A stretch of 64,000 nucleotides of DNA from Glaciecola sp047250385. Its GTDB lineage: Bacteria; Pseudomonadota; Gammaproteobacteria; Enterobacterales; Alteromonadaceae. The stretch spans positions 62,001 through 126,000 of the forward strand of contig NZ_JBLBVM010000049.1 of NCBI RefSeq assembly GCF_047250385.1. The letters are read 5' to 3'. Below the pieces are notes generated by a model. It was not told the origin of the DNA. It was given only the letters and a program-made list of their open reading frames with translations, and did not search any database. The position numbers and the translations under genes are program-made. The stretch's first letter is position 1, and each line of letters starts with the position of its first letter. Shown here piece by piece: positions 9,354 to 17,956 of the stretch.

Positions 9354-11387
9354 ATGCGTCAAAACGACATTTTTAATTCAAGCCAACAAGATACCCAATC
9401 TCGCCTACAGCTTTTGTACGGAAACGCCATTGGAGGTTTAGTTATCACCTTGCTATGCATGGGTGTCTTGTGCTTTGCTTTTGAAACGCCTGAACAACAA
9501 GCTCTCAAAACGACCCTCTTTATCGTTCTCGCGATAGCTCACACTCTGCGTTTAATTGATAACCTTTATACAAGAGCTCAGATAAAGAAAAATACTCTAA
9601 AACTAAAACCTACCGTGTTGCGATTTACCATCGGCATAGTTGCGAACTGCCTAATTTGGGCCAGCTACAGCTTTCTAATGGTGCCTCATATGGAAGCGGT
9701 TGAAATAACAGTAAGTGCAATCATCGTATCGGCCTTAGCGGGAGGAGCGACGACTATTCTAGCGCCATCAAGGTTATTAGCTATTGTGTATATGTCTAGC
9801 TTAATACTCCCTTTTGCAAGTATGGGTTTGTTCAGCGAGTTTGCTTATTTTAAGTTTGTTTCATTTTTAGGTTTTGGATATTGGACTGTGATGATTGCAA
9901 CCTCAGGACAGGTTAGCGCCTTCATATCCGAAACACTTGCCTTAAAAAACGAAAACACATCCTTAATTAAATTGATGGATGAAGAGAAGGAAGAAGTTGA
10001 CCGAATGAACGAGCAACTGACTAAAGCGAATCAGCAACTCGACACCTATACCCATTCACTTGAAACTAAGGTTGAAAATCGTACAGCCGAAATATATCGC
10101 TTATCTAATCTAGATCCGCTTACTAACCTAATGAATCGTAATGCTTTTTTACAGAAATTAAAAAGCACTCTGGAGGAAGCCTCTCTAAGCAAAGAACACT
10201 ATGCTTTGTTATTTATTGATCTGGACGGTTTCAAAGACGTCAACGATGGATTTGGGCATAAAGTGGGTGATGCTGTTCTAAGTGAAATAGCAGTACGACT
10301 GCAAGAACTAGAGGTCGTGATGGGCCTTGATGACAAATCAGAAAACCTTTTGTGTCGCTGGGGTGGCGATGAGTTTTTAGTTTGCACGCAATATGTGGGT
10401 GCTGTGTCGCTTGCAGGCTTGGTTCAAGATATTTTAAGTAGCATATCAACACCCATGTCCATTGCATCAAACAATATTACACTAGGCGCAAGTATTGGCA
10501 TTGCCAAATACCCTGATGACAGCAAAGACCCGCATGAGTTAATTCAATATGCCGATATCTCGATGTACTATCAAAAGAAAACGGGGCAAGGCTTTGCCAA
10601 GCACTTTACTCCAGAACTCTTCGATGAATTTCAGCATGATCAAGTGATTCGTGACGGTTTAAGAAGTGCACTGCACAATCGAGAGTTTTCCCTAGTTTTT
10701 CAACCCATAGTGGATATTGAAAATAAGAAACCATGGGCAATTGAAGCATTGTTACGTTGGGAACATAAGGGAAAAAATATATCCCCAGCCGAGTTTATTC
10801 CACTCGCCGAAAAATCAGGTCGTATCGTTGAAATTGGTGCATGGGTACTTTTGCAGGCTTGCCACGAAGCGGTTCTTTGGAAGTTTGAGAATAATCCTTC
10901 AGTATCTGTCAACGTATCCTCTCTACAATTACTAGATAAAGACTTTATTAACACGATTGATGAGACTCTGCGAAGCAGTGGCTTGCCTGCGGACCGACTT
11001 CACTTAGAAATTACAGAAAGCGTCATGTTAGAAAATGGAGAGCTCGCCAAGTCGCAATTAAAATCACTTGCAGACCGAGGTATCCACATTTCAATTGATG
11101 ACTTTGGAACAGGTTTCTCTTCCTTGAATCAATTGCAAACTATGTCATTCGATATTATTAAGATTGATAGAAGCTTCCTACAAGGGCTAAATACCAAGGT
11201 ACTTACCATTGTGTCGGCAACAAAACTAATTGCTGACGAGTTTTCTGCGATAACCGTTGCCGAAGGAATTGAGACAGAAACCGAATTGGCGGTTCTAAAA
11301 GACTTAGGAATTCGGTATATTCAAGGTTATCTATTTGCGCGCCCCATGAAAAGTAACGATCTCAAGAATTGGATTGAAACTTTTTAG
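9354..11387 (+). CDS. Membrane-anchored GGDEF-EAL cyclic-di-GMP protein
   Basis: The first 200 residues contain about six hydrophobic segments forming a membrane domain of unrecognised type. A coiled coil follows at about 210-250 (MNEQLTKANQQLD). A diguanylate cyclase domain has an intact GGDEF at about 337-341, and an EAL phosphodiesterase domain has an intact E-A-L at about 464-466 plus DDFGTGFSSL, KIDRSFL and AEGIETETEL. Both domains look catalytically competent. The RxxD inhibitory site normally five residues before GGDEF is absent. It stands alone with its own Shine-Dalgarno sequence (AGGCAGG). The membrane part suggests sensing of a membrane or external cue. Confidence 0.93.
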   Translation: MRQNDIFNSSQQDTQSRLQLLYGNAIGGLVITLLCMGVLCFAFETPEQQALKTTLFIVLAIAHTLRLIDNLYTRAQIKKNTLKLKPTVLRFTIGIVANCLIWASYSFLMVPHMEAVEITVSAIIVSALAGGATTILAPSRLLAIVYMSSLILPFASMGLFSEFAYFKFVSFLGFGYWTVMIATSGQVSAFISETLALKNENTSLIKLMDEEKEEVDRMNEQLTKANQQLDTYTHSLETKVENRTAEIYRLSNLDPLTNLMNRNAFLQKLKSTLEEASLSKEHYALLFIDLDGFKDVNDGFGHKVGDAVLSEIAVRLQELEVVMGLDDKSENLLCRWGGDEFLVCTQYVGAVSLAGLVQDILSSISTPMSIASNNITLGASIGIAKYPDDSKDPHELIQYADISMYYQKKTGQGFAKHFTPELFDEFQHDQVIRDGLRSALHNREFSLVFQPIVDIENKKPWAIEALLRWEHKGKNISPAEFIPLAEKSGRIVEIGAWVLLQACHEAVLWKFENNPSVSVNVSSLQLLDKDFINTIDETLRSSGLPADRLHLEITESVMLENGELAKSQLKSLADRGIHISIDDFGTGFSSLNQLQTMSFDIIKIDRSFLQGLNTKVLTIVSATKLIADEFSAITVAEGIETETELAVLKDLGIRYIQGYLFARPMKSNDLKNWIETF

Positions 11388-11467
11388 CAAATGCCTTGAT
11401 CACTTATTGTTGATCGTGCGTTGCTAGGCAGTATGTAAGAACCACCACACTATAAGAACCATCATCA

Positions 11468-12064
11468 ATGGCACAACTCTATTACTACTATTCGGCGATG
11501 AACGCTGGAAAATCGACATCACTTCTACAATCAGCTTACAACTACAAAGAACGCGGTATGAATATCACTCTATTCACGGCTGCGCTCGACAATCGTTATG
11601 GCACTGGCAAAATCGCATCGCGAATTGGTCTTGAATCGCCCGCAAACCTTTTCACGCCAGAAACGGACTTATTTGCGGTAATGCGCAAAGAATGTGAGCA
11701 TCAAAAAATCAGCTGTATGTTCATTGACGAAGCGCAGTTTTTAACCAAGCAGCAAGTTGTGCAATGTCTAAAGATTGTAGATGAACTGAAAGTTCCGGTG
11801 CTGGCTTATGGTTTACGCACCGACTTCAGAGGTCAAACGTTCGAAGGCAGCCATTATCTATTGGCATGGGCAGATAAACTATCTGAACTTAAAACCGTTT
11901 GTCACTGTGGAAGAAAAGCCAACTTCGTGGCGCGCCTAGATGCCAAAGGAAATCCAATATCCGAAGGAGACCAAGTTGATGTAGGTGGGAATGAGAAGTA
12001 TGTGTCATTGTGTCGCAAGCATTTTACTGAGAAAGTACCTTTGGACTATCACTCAAACCAATAA
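11468..12064 (+). CDS. tdk: Thymidine kinase, type II
   Basis: Tdk phosphorylates thymidine to dTMP with ATP in the salvage pathway. The 198-residue protein has the Walker A loop SAMNAGKST at residues 9-17, the Walker B-like FIDEAQF around 87-93, and the C-terminal zinc-binding cysteines (CHCG near 145 and C-RKHF near 187). Length and motif order match E. coli Tdk (205 aa). It stands alone between a GGDEF-EAL gene and an acyl-CoA dehydrogenase operon and is closed by a clear terminator. Confidence 0.96.
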   Translation: MAQLYYYYSAMNAGKSTSLLQSAYNYKERGMNITLFTAALDNRYGTGKIASRIGLESPANLFTPETDLFAVMRKECEHQKISCMFIDEAQFLTKQQVVQCLKIVDELKVPVLAYGLRTDFRGQTFEGSHYLLAWADKLSELKTVCHCGRKANFVARLDAKGNPISEGDQVDVGGNEKYVSLCRKHFTEKVPLDYHSNQ

Positions 12065-12128
12065 TAGAAGGCAGCACTCCTTTCACAATAAAGGTAAATA
12101 AAGGTCTTGTGACATAAGGAATAAGCTA

Positions 12129-12161
12129 AAGAGAGCGATTCGCAAGTAACGCTCTCTTTTT
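12129..12161 (+). terminator. Rho-independent terminator after tdk
   Basis: AAGAGAGCG at 12129-12137 pairs with CGCTCTCTT beginning at 12150, with a 12-base loop and a T-rich tail. Confidence 0.88.
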
Positions 12162-12288
12162 GCTTGTACCGAAATAGTTAAAAACACTATTCATCAAAGT
12201 TATCAATAAACCCAAATTAAACAAAGTTCGCTGATACAAAGATATGCACTACTATGTAGTTTTATGGTTGATCATTTAGGGACATCTT

Positions 12289-13509
12289 ATGGACTTTTCT
12301 CACAACGCTAAAACTCAAGATTACATCGCCCGCATTCGCGAATTTTTAGATACCCACGTTGCCCCTATCGAACAACAAGTATATGAAGAATTAGCCGAGT
12401 TAAACCCCACAAGTGACTGGACAAAGTGGAGAGTTCACCCTGAAATTGAACCGCTGAAAGAGAAGGCAAAAGCAGCTGGACTGTGGAATCTGTTTTTGCC
12501 CGATGCAGAATTAGGTCAAGGCCTAACAACATTAGAATACGCACCGCTCGCCGAAGAAACGGGCCGCTACATATTTGCTCCTGAAATATTCAATTGCAAC
12601 GCACCCGATACAGGCAATATGGAAGTGCTTTATCACTTCGGTAATAAACAACAACAAGAGAAATGGCTAACACCTTTATTAACCGGTGAAATACGCTCTG
12701 TATTTGGTATGACTGAGCCCGACGTTGCCTCATCTGATGCAACTAATATGGCTGCAACTATCGAGCTGGATGGCGATGAACTCATTCTCAATGGTAAAAA
12801 ATGGTGGACGACTGGATTAGGACATCCAAATGCAAAAGTGTGTATTTTCATGGGCTTATCCAACCCTGAAAATGACAGACACAGCCAACACAGCATGGTG
12901 CTTGTGCCTTTAGATACTGCCGGTATTGAAATTAAACGCATGTTGAGTGCCTATGGCGATTACGATGCGCCGTTTGGTCATGGTGAAATGCATTTTACGA
13001 ATGTAAGAGTACCTAAAGAAAACCTGCTGGTTGGTATGGGTAAAGGTTTTGCCATTGCACAAGGTCGTTTAGGCCCAGGTCGTATTCATCATTGCATGCG
13101 CGCTATAGGTTCAGCAGAAAAGGCCTTAGAACTAGCGATTAAGCGTGGCTTATCTCGCGTAGCTTTCGGTTCACCTATCATCAATTTAGGTGGTAATGGC
13201 GAACGTATTGCTATGGCTCGAATGAAAATAGAACAAGCTCGCCTATTAACACTTCAAGCGGCATGGAAGATTGATAATTTAGGTGTGAAAAATGCGATGG
13301 TAGACATTTCAGCAATCAAAGTCATGATCCCACAAATGCTAGAAGAAGTGGTCGATATGGCGATTCAAATCCATGGTGGCGCAGGCATGTGTGAAGACTT
13401 CCCATTAGCTCGTTTCGCTGCGGGCGCTCGTTCTTTACGGCTAGCCGACGGCCCCGATGAAGTGCACATGAAAATGGTGACACGCTTAGAATTGAAGAAA
13501 TATAAGTAA
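12289..13509 (+). CDS. Acyl-CoA dehydrogenase (ACAD10/11-like)
   Basis: This 406-residue FAD enzyme has the standard acyl-CoA dehydrogenase layout: a helical N-terminal domain, the FGMTEPDVASSDATN flavin-binding stretch near residue 145, and the C-terminal QIHGGAGMCEDFPLARF segment. It starts at an ATG with AGGGA six bases upstream. The next gene, an APH-like kinase, begins on the last base of its stop codon. This pairing matches the animal ACAD10/ACAD11 arrangement, where a kinase domain and an acyl-CoA dehydrogenase act in series on 4-hydroxy fatty acids. By analogy the operon may process 4-hydroxyacyl-CoA, but substrate is inferred. Confidence 0.92.
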   Translation: MDFSHNAKTQDYIARIREFLDTHVAPIEQQVYEELAELNPTSDWTKWRVHPEIEPLKEKAKAAGLWNLFLPDAELGQGLTTLEYAPLAEETGRYIFAPEIFNCNAPDTGNMEVLYHFGNKQQQEKWLTPLLTGEIRSVFGMTEPDVASSDATNMAATIELDGDELILNGKKWWTTGLGHPNAKVCIFMGLSNPENDRHSQHSMVLVPLDTAGIEIKRMLSAYGDYDAPFGHGEMHFTNVRVPKENLLVGMGKGFAIAQGRLGPGRIHHCMRAIGSAEKALELAIKRGLSRVAFGSPIINLGGNGERIAMARMKIEQARLLTLQAAWKIDNLGVKNAMVDISAIKVMIPQMLEEVVDMAIQIHGGAGMCEDFPLARFAAGARSLRLADGPDEVHMKMVTRLELKKYK

Positions 13510-14573
13510 TGACAAAGATAATAGATAAAGCAGGCAAGGTGCGCCCAGGCGAAGAGCTCCCGATAGCGCCTTTGCTTACATGGATAAATGCCAATATTCC
13601 TGAGTTACAAGGTACGCCTTCTGTAACGCAATATTCTGGCGGTGCGTCCAATTGGACCTATTGCCTTGAGTTTGAAAACAAGTCCGTGATTTTGCGTCGA
13701 CCACCGGCTGGTACAAAAGCCAAAGGGGCTCACGATATGGGCCGCGAGTACCGCTTACAAAGCGCCCTGAAAAGCGTCTACCCAAAAGTACCCGACATGC
13801 TAGGTTACACCGATGACGAGTCAGTCATTGGCGCAGAGTTTTATATCATGCAGAAGCTCGACGGCATCATTCCCCGTCAGAACATGCCGCGAGATTTAGA
13901 AATAACTCCTGCAGATACGCGAAAACTCTGCGAAGCAGCCCTTGATGGCTTAATTGAGCTACACAATGTTGATTATAAAGCCGCTTGTTTAGAACATTTG
14001 GGTAAAGGCGAAGGCTATACTCAACGTCAAATTTCAGGCTGGACAGGACGCTTTCAAAAAGCCAAGACCTGGAATGTACCTAAAGGTAAGAAAGTCACCG
14101 ATTGGTTAGCGAATAACATCCCGAGTGAAGAAAAAATATGTATCACGCATAATGATTATCGCTTTGATAATCTCGTGCTGAACGCGCAAAACCCACAAGA
14201 AATCATTGGCGTGCTCGATTGGGAATTAGCCACATTGGGTGACCCTTTAATGGATTTAGGCAACAGCCTTGCTTATTGGGTTCAAGCTGATGACGATTGG
14301 TTGGCAAGAAGCACTCGCCGCCAGCCAACGCACTTACCGGGTATGATGACACGTGAAGAAGTGATTCAGTATTACTGCGACAAACAAGGCTTGAAAACCG
14401 AGGACTTCGCGTTTTATGAAGTCTATGGATTGTTCCGCCTCGCCGCCATAGTGCAGCAAATTTATTATCGTTATCACCATAAACAAACACGCAATCCACA
14501 GTACAAAAACTTGTGGTTTTTCGTACACTACTTGCTGCATCGTTGCAGAAAAATCATCAATAAGAATAAATAG
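13509..14573 (+). CDS. APH-family phosphotransferase, ACAD10/11 N-terminal-like
   Basis: The 354-residue protein has the aminoglycoside phosphotransferase/choline kinase fold: SGGASNWTY as the nucleotide loop (about 38), VILRRPPAG with the ATP-binding basic residue region, the catalytic HNDYRFDN (about 214) and the metal-binding VLDWELATLGDP (about 235). It is probably not an antibiotic-resistance gene. Proteins of this type sit next to acyl-CoA dehydrogenases and resemble the kinase half of ACAD10/11, which phosphorylates hydroxyacyl-CoA. The TAATG junction with the upstream dehydrogenase implies translational coupling, and an SDR gene follows after eight bases. Confidence 0.88.
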   Translation: MTKIIDKAGKVRPGEELPIAPLLTWINANIPELQGTPSVTQYSGGASNWTYCLEFENKSVILRRPPAGTKAKGAHDMGREYRLQSALKSVYPKVPDMLGYTDDESVIGAEFYIMQKLDGIIPRQNMPRDLEITPADTRKLCEAALDGLIELHNVDYKAACLEHLGKGEGYTQRQISGWTGRFQKAKTWNVPKGKKVTDWLANNIPSEEKICITHNDYRFDNLVLNAQNPQEIIGVLDWELATLGDPLMDLGNSLAYWVQADDDWLARSTRRQPTHLPGMMTREEVIQYYCDKQGLKTEDFAFYEVYGLFRLAAIVQQIYYRYHHKQTRNPQYKNLWFFVHYLLHRCRKIINKNK

Positions 14574-14581
14574 AGAAGTTT

Positions 14582-15340
14582 ATGTCATCTACAATAAGAC
14601 AAAATATTTTAATTACCGGTGCCAGCTCAGGTTTAGGCAAAGGCATGGCGATTCTCTTTGCAAAAATGGGACGCAACTTAGCATTGTGCGCCCGACGCGT
14701 TGAGAGATTAGAAGAACTCAAAAGCGAATTAGAGCAAATAAATCCAAACATTACCGTGCTTATCAAGTCCTTAGACGTGAATGATCATGAAGCTGTGTTC
14801 ACAGTGTTCAACGAATTTAAACAAGAGTTAGGCTCACTCGACCGCGTTATCGTCAACGCAGGCATGGGCAAAGGCGCTTCCATTGGCACAGGCTATTTTA
14901 AAGCGAATAAAGAAACGGCTATTACTAACTTCGTATCCGCCATCGCACAATGTGAAGCGGCTGTAGAAATATTTAGAGCACAAAATTCAGGTCATCTCGT
15001 GACCATTTCATCCATTAGCGCAGTGCGCGGCTTCCGCCGAGCATTAACAGTTTATGCCGCAACTAAAGCCGCAATAACTTCGTTAAGCGAAGGTATTCGT
15101 ATTGATTTAATGCGCACACCTATCAAAGTATCAACAGTTCACCCTGGTTTCATTCGCAGCGAAATTAATGAAAAGGTAGAGAAAGTCCCCTTCATGGTCG
15201 ACACTGAAACGGGCTGCAAAGCCATCATCAAAGCCATTGAAAAGGAAGGTGGTAATAGCTACGTACCAAGCTGGCCCTGGGCAATACTAAACCGAGTTAT
15301 GCGCATAGCGCCTTTATCATGGCTTGCGAAAATGAGCTAA
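14582..15340 (+). CDS. Short-chain dehydrogenase/reductase (SDR)
   Basis: The 252-residue protein is a classical SDR: Rossmann motif TGASSGLGKG near residue 12, NAG near 92, the catalytic Ser in TISSIS, and YAATK (Tyr-x3-Lys) near 158. The ATG is preceded by AGAGAAG. It is the third gene of the operon with the acyl-CoA dehydrogenase and the APH-like kinase, which points to a role in hydroxy- or ketoacyl metabolism. The alcohol/ketone substrate cannot be read from the sequence. A basic, hydrophobic C-terminus (WPWAILNRVMRIAPLSWLAK) could associate with the membrane. Confidence 0.92.
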   Translation: MSSTIRQNILITGASSGLGKGMAILFAKMGRNLALCARRVERLEELKSELEQINPNITVLIKSLDVNDHEAVFTVFNEFKQELGSLDRVIVNAGMGKGASIGTGYFKANKETAITNFVSAIAQCEAAVEIFRAQNSGHLVTISSISAVRGFRRALTVYAATKAAITSLSEGIRIDLMRTPIKVSTVHPGFIRSEINEKVEKVPFMVDTETGCKAIIKAIEKEGGNSYVPSWPWAILNRVMRIAPLSWLAKMS

Positions 15341-15638
15341 ATGCGAAATTTGCATTAAATTTGAATAAACGAGCCTTAGCTTTCTTTGAATATCTTGAAA
15401 GGTGTTCTGAGTATCTAAACTTTGAATGATGATTTTTAGATAACGAGCAATGAACAATAAGCTGAAAATTACGAACTGTGAATTGTGAACAATAACTAAT
15501 TCACAAACAATAAACGTTGAACAATAGCGTTATTTAAAACAAACAAGTTGGAATGCCTTAAAAGAGTTAAGCTATAATGCCTTTTTTAGTATTCCCACTT
15601 GTCGCCAGTTTTTGAGAAACACGGAGTTCAGTCAAATA

Positions 15639-17252
15639 ATGCGCTTATCAACCAGTTTTCATGTCACTTCTATTCTACTTTTTTCTTTTCTAAGCGCGCT
15701 CCCAAACACGGCAGGTGCAAGTGAAAACCTAAGCGAATTTAATCCTCAGCAAACCAAAGCAGTGATGGAGAAAGCACTAAAAGCTTTTCACACGCCCGGC
15801 ATGTCAGTTGCTGTCGTGCATCAAGGCGAAACGGTGTTCCTTGAGAGTGTTGGTCAGCGCAATATAGAAAAGACGCTTAAGGTTAAGCCTGACACCTACT
15901 TTAGACTCGCATCCACCAGCAAAGCTTTTACCGCTGCAGCCTTAGGCATTCTAGTTGAGCAAGAGAAACTCGATTGGAAAGATAAGGTCACTGAATACTT
16001 ACCTGAGTTTCAGATGCATGATCCGTGGGTCACCCGTGAATTCACTATTGAAGATCTGCTAGTTCATCACAGCGGCCTGACAGGTGGTGCTGGTGATAGC
16101 ATGATCTGGCCCGAACCATCAGGTTTCTCTCGAGCTGAGGTAATTGCAAATCTGCGTTATTTAACTCCCGAATCAAGCTTCAGATCAAAATATGCGTACA
16201 GCAACGTTTTATACATCACCGCAGGCGAAATCATCGCTAAAGTATCTGGCATGTCATACGGTGACTTTGTAGAGCAAAATATTTTTAAGCCTTTAGATAT
16301 GAATTGCTATGCCGGAGATGTACCGAAGAACAAGTTAAAGAACACGGCGATGAGTTACGCTCACAACGATGAACGTGGCATTTACGCTGTGCCTAGAAAT
16401 AGCATTCAGGAAGAGCAACAAATGTCTGTTGCTGCTGGCGGAATCGTTTGTAACGCCACCAGCATGAGCAAGTGGGTTAAAGCCTTATTATCTCCCGAAT
16501 CACTGCCATTTTCAGCGGATGTACTCAACACCATGTGGTCGCCAAAAACCATATTAGGCATCGCCGACCATGAAGAGGAATGGGACGGCACTTTATTTAA
16601 AACCTATGGCTATGGCTGGCGTATTGCTGACATGCTCGGCTACAAACTAATTTCGCACACTGGGACCTTGTCGGGCTATCAAGCCTATGTTGCTTTAATT
16701 CCTGAATTGGAGCTAGGTGTCGTTGTGCTGAACAACGGTTCAAACTATGGCGTTCGCTCCTCGGTAATGCAGCACATTCTAAAGTCATTCATTCCAAAAG
16801 ATAGGCTACCAAAAGACTCGCCAAGCGATTGGGTTCAAGCATTTATTAAGTTTCAAGACGAACAAGAAGCTAAATATTTAGCGAACTACGAAGCCGTACC
16901 AGAACCAAACTTAGCGATGCAAGTGAGTCAGGAACAAATTATCGGAACTTATGAAGATACTTGGTTTGGTAAAATGATAATCACTGAAGAGAAATTGACA
17001 GGTAATGCACAAGGCGACACTGTACTTCGAATTGAATCTGAACGCATGCTCACTCTAAAAGGTACTGTAACACCTTATGCTACCAATCGATTTAAGGTGG
17101 AATGGGACAACAAAAACGCCGCTTCAGATGCATTCTTAATTATGGAAACAAATCTTAATAATGAAGTGACAGCAATGAAGATGCATCCTTTCGTTACCAA
17201 GGAAAAAGAGAGTCACGAATACCGCGATATGCACTTCATCAAACAGCAGTAA
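15639..17252 (+). CDS. Secreted serine hydrolase, class C beta-lactamase family
   Basis: The frame opens at a TTG (15612), but I choose the ATG at 15639. It gives a clean signal peptide (MRLSTSFHVTSILLFSFLSA, cleavage after about residue 26) and has CGGAG upstream. The catalytic S-x-x-K is Ser92-Thr-Ser-Lys95, YSN lies near 193, and HTGTLSGY supplies the third motif. A C-terminal beta domain of about 130 residues resembles DUF3471. Such proteins are periplasmic esterases, D-aminopeptidases or penicillin-binding-like enzymes, and real beta-lactamase activity is unlikely. A TATAAT at 15573-15578 may be its promoter. Confidence 0.88.
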   Translation: MRLSTSFHVTSILLFSFLSALPNTAGASENLSEFNPQQTKAVMEKALKAFHTPGMSVAVVHQGETVFLESVGQRNIEKTLKVKPDTYFRLASTSKAFTAAALGILVEQEKLDWKDKVTEYLPEFQMHDPWVTREFTIEDLLVHHSGLTGGAGDSMIWPEPSGFSRAEVIANLRYLTPESSFRSKYAYSNVLYITAGEIIAKVSGMSYGDFVEQNIFKPLDMNCYAGDVPKNKLKNTAMSYAHNDERGIYAVPRNSIQEEQQMSVAAGGIVCNATSMSKWVKALLSPESLPFSADVLNTMWSPKTILGIADHEEEWDGTLFKTYGYGWRIADMLGYKLISHTGTLSGYQAYVALIPELELGVVVLNNGSNYGVRSSVMQHILKSFIPKDRLPKDSPSDWVQAFIKFQDEQEAKYLANYEAVPEPNLAMQVSQEQIIGTYEDTWFGKMIITEEKLTGNAQGDTVLRIESERMLTLKGTVTPYATNRFKVEWDNKNAASDAFLIMETNLNNEVTAMKMHPFVTKEKESHEYRDMHFIKQQ

Positions 17253-17320
17253 CTTAGCAAAGCATAGGAAATTAGCTGGGCATAAGCACAAAGCGGCCCT
17301 AAAATATCACTACGAAGCAA

Positions 17321-17349
17321 CGTCATTCCCAACTTGATTGGGAACCTCG
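17321..17349 (+). repeat. REP-like palindrome, copy A
   Basis: A 29-bp element with the left flank CGTCA, the hairpin arms TTCCCAA and TTGGGAA around a CTTGA loop, and the right flank CCTCG. Confidence 0.93.
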
Positions 17350-17406
17350 AAAACAATTTAGAAAGCTTAAAACAGTACTTTTCAAAATGATATCACTTCG
17401 AAGACA

Positions 17407-17435
17407 CGTCATTCCCAACTTGATTGGGAACCTCG
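17407..17435 (+). repeat. REP-like palindrome, copy B
   Basis: Identical over all 29 bp to copy A and in the same orientation, 86 bases further on. Confidence 0.93.
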
Positions 17436-17522
17436 CAAACCATCTAGAAAACTTAAAACCAGTACTTTTCAGAGTGATAAAATTGCTCTATTGTTAATTT
17501 CTAATTGAAAAGGAATTCAATC

Positions 17523-17813
17523 ATGAAACAACCATTCGTTTACATAATCACCAACGATCGAAATACGACATTGTACATCGGTGTTACTAGTAATCTTGTT
17601 CAACGTATTTACCAGCATAAAAATAAGCTAATTGAAGGATTTAGTGCGAATTATAACCTACACAAACTGATCTATTTTGAACAATTTAACGATATGCATA
17701 ACGCAATACTACGAGAAAAACGTTTGAAAAAGTGGAACAGAGATTGGAAAAACCAACTGATAAATGAATGTAATCCGTGCTGGATAGATCTTTACCCTTC
17801 ATTGCTTTGCTAG
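17523..17813 (+). CDS. Solitary GIY-YIG endonuclease-domain protein
   Basis: The ATG at 17523 follows AAAAGGA at good spacing, so I prefer it to the upstream TTG at 17505. The 96-residue protein is a bare GIY-YIG domain: FVYI as the first strand, LYIGVTSNL as the second, RIYQHKN supplying the Arg/His region, and REKRLKKW containing the conserved catalytic Glu. All key residues appear present, so it should be active as a nuclease. The family is annotated as GIY-YIG or 'excinuclease subunit C-like' with no known role. The gene is bracketed by identical 29-bp palindromes, two direct copies upstream and one inverted downstream, and sits alone between convergent neighbours. Confidence 0.9.
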   Translation: MKQPFVYIITNDRNTTLYIGVTSNLVQRIYQHKNKLIEGFSANYNLHKLIYFEQFNDMHNAILREKRLKKWNRDWKNQLINECNPCWIDLYPSLLC

Positions 17814-17841
17814 GAAATAGTGCAAACTGTAGTTGTGGTTA

Positions 17842-17870
17842 CGAGGTTCCCAATCAAGTTGGGAATGACG
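17842..17870 (-). repeat. REP-like palindrome, copy C, inverted
   Basis: An exact reverse complement of copies A and B, 28 bases after the GIY-YIG stop codon. It may also end transcription as a hairpin, though no T run follows. Confidence 0.93.
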
Positions 17871-17956
17871 TTTCTTTGTACGTTCTGGTCGTGCCCTTCA
17901 ATTTTAATCTGTTAGATGAAGTCTGAGCTAATGCAGCTTAAGAACCAGCTCTGCTA

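Larger units (their letters stand above)
17304..17475. repeat. Tandem 86-bp direct duplication carrying REP-like palindromes
   Basis: Two units (17304-17389 and 17390-17475) share the same order of blocks: ATATCAC, CGAAG, the 29-bp palindromic core, CTAGAAA/TTTAGAAA, and AGTACTTTTCA. They are about 85-90% identical, while the 29-bp core is identical. The array lies 47 bases upstream of the GIY-YIG gene. Confidence 0.93.

Noticed and set aside
13322..13651. 109-residue antisense frame over the acyl-CoA dehydrogenase/kinase junction
   Set aside because: It shadows two well-supported genes and has no protein features.
13509..14573. Aminoglycoside resistance kinase
   Set aside because: The APH fold is present, but coupling to an acyl-CoA dehydrogenase and similarity to the ACAD10/11 kinase half point to fatty acid metabolism.
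15639..17252. Class C beta-lactamase giving drug resistance
   Set aside because: The S-x-x-K and YSN motifs are shared by many esterases and peptidases. The extra C-terminal beta domain and the absence of an ampR-type neighbour argue against it.
17304..17475. Possible CRISPR or insertion-sequence end
   Set aside because: Only two units with drifting, not unique, spacers; no transposase or target duplication was seen. The palindromes fit a REP-like family better.
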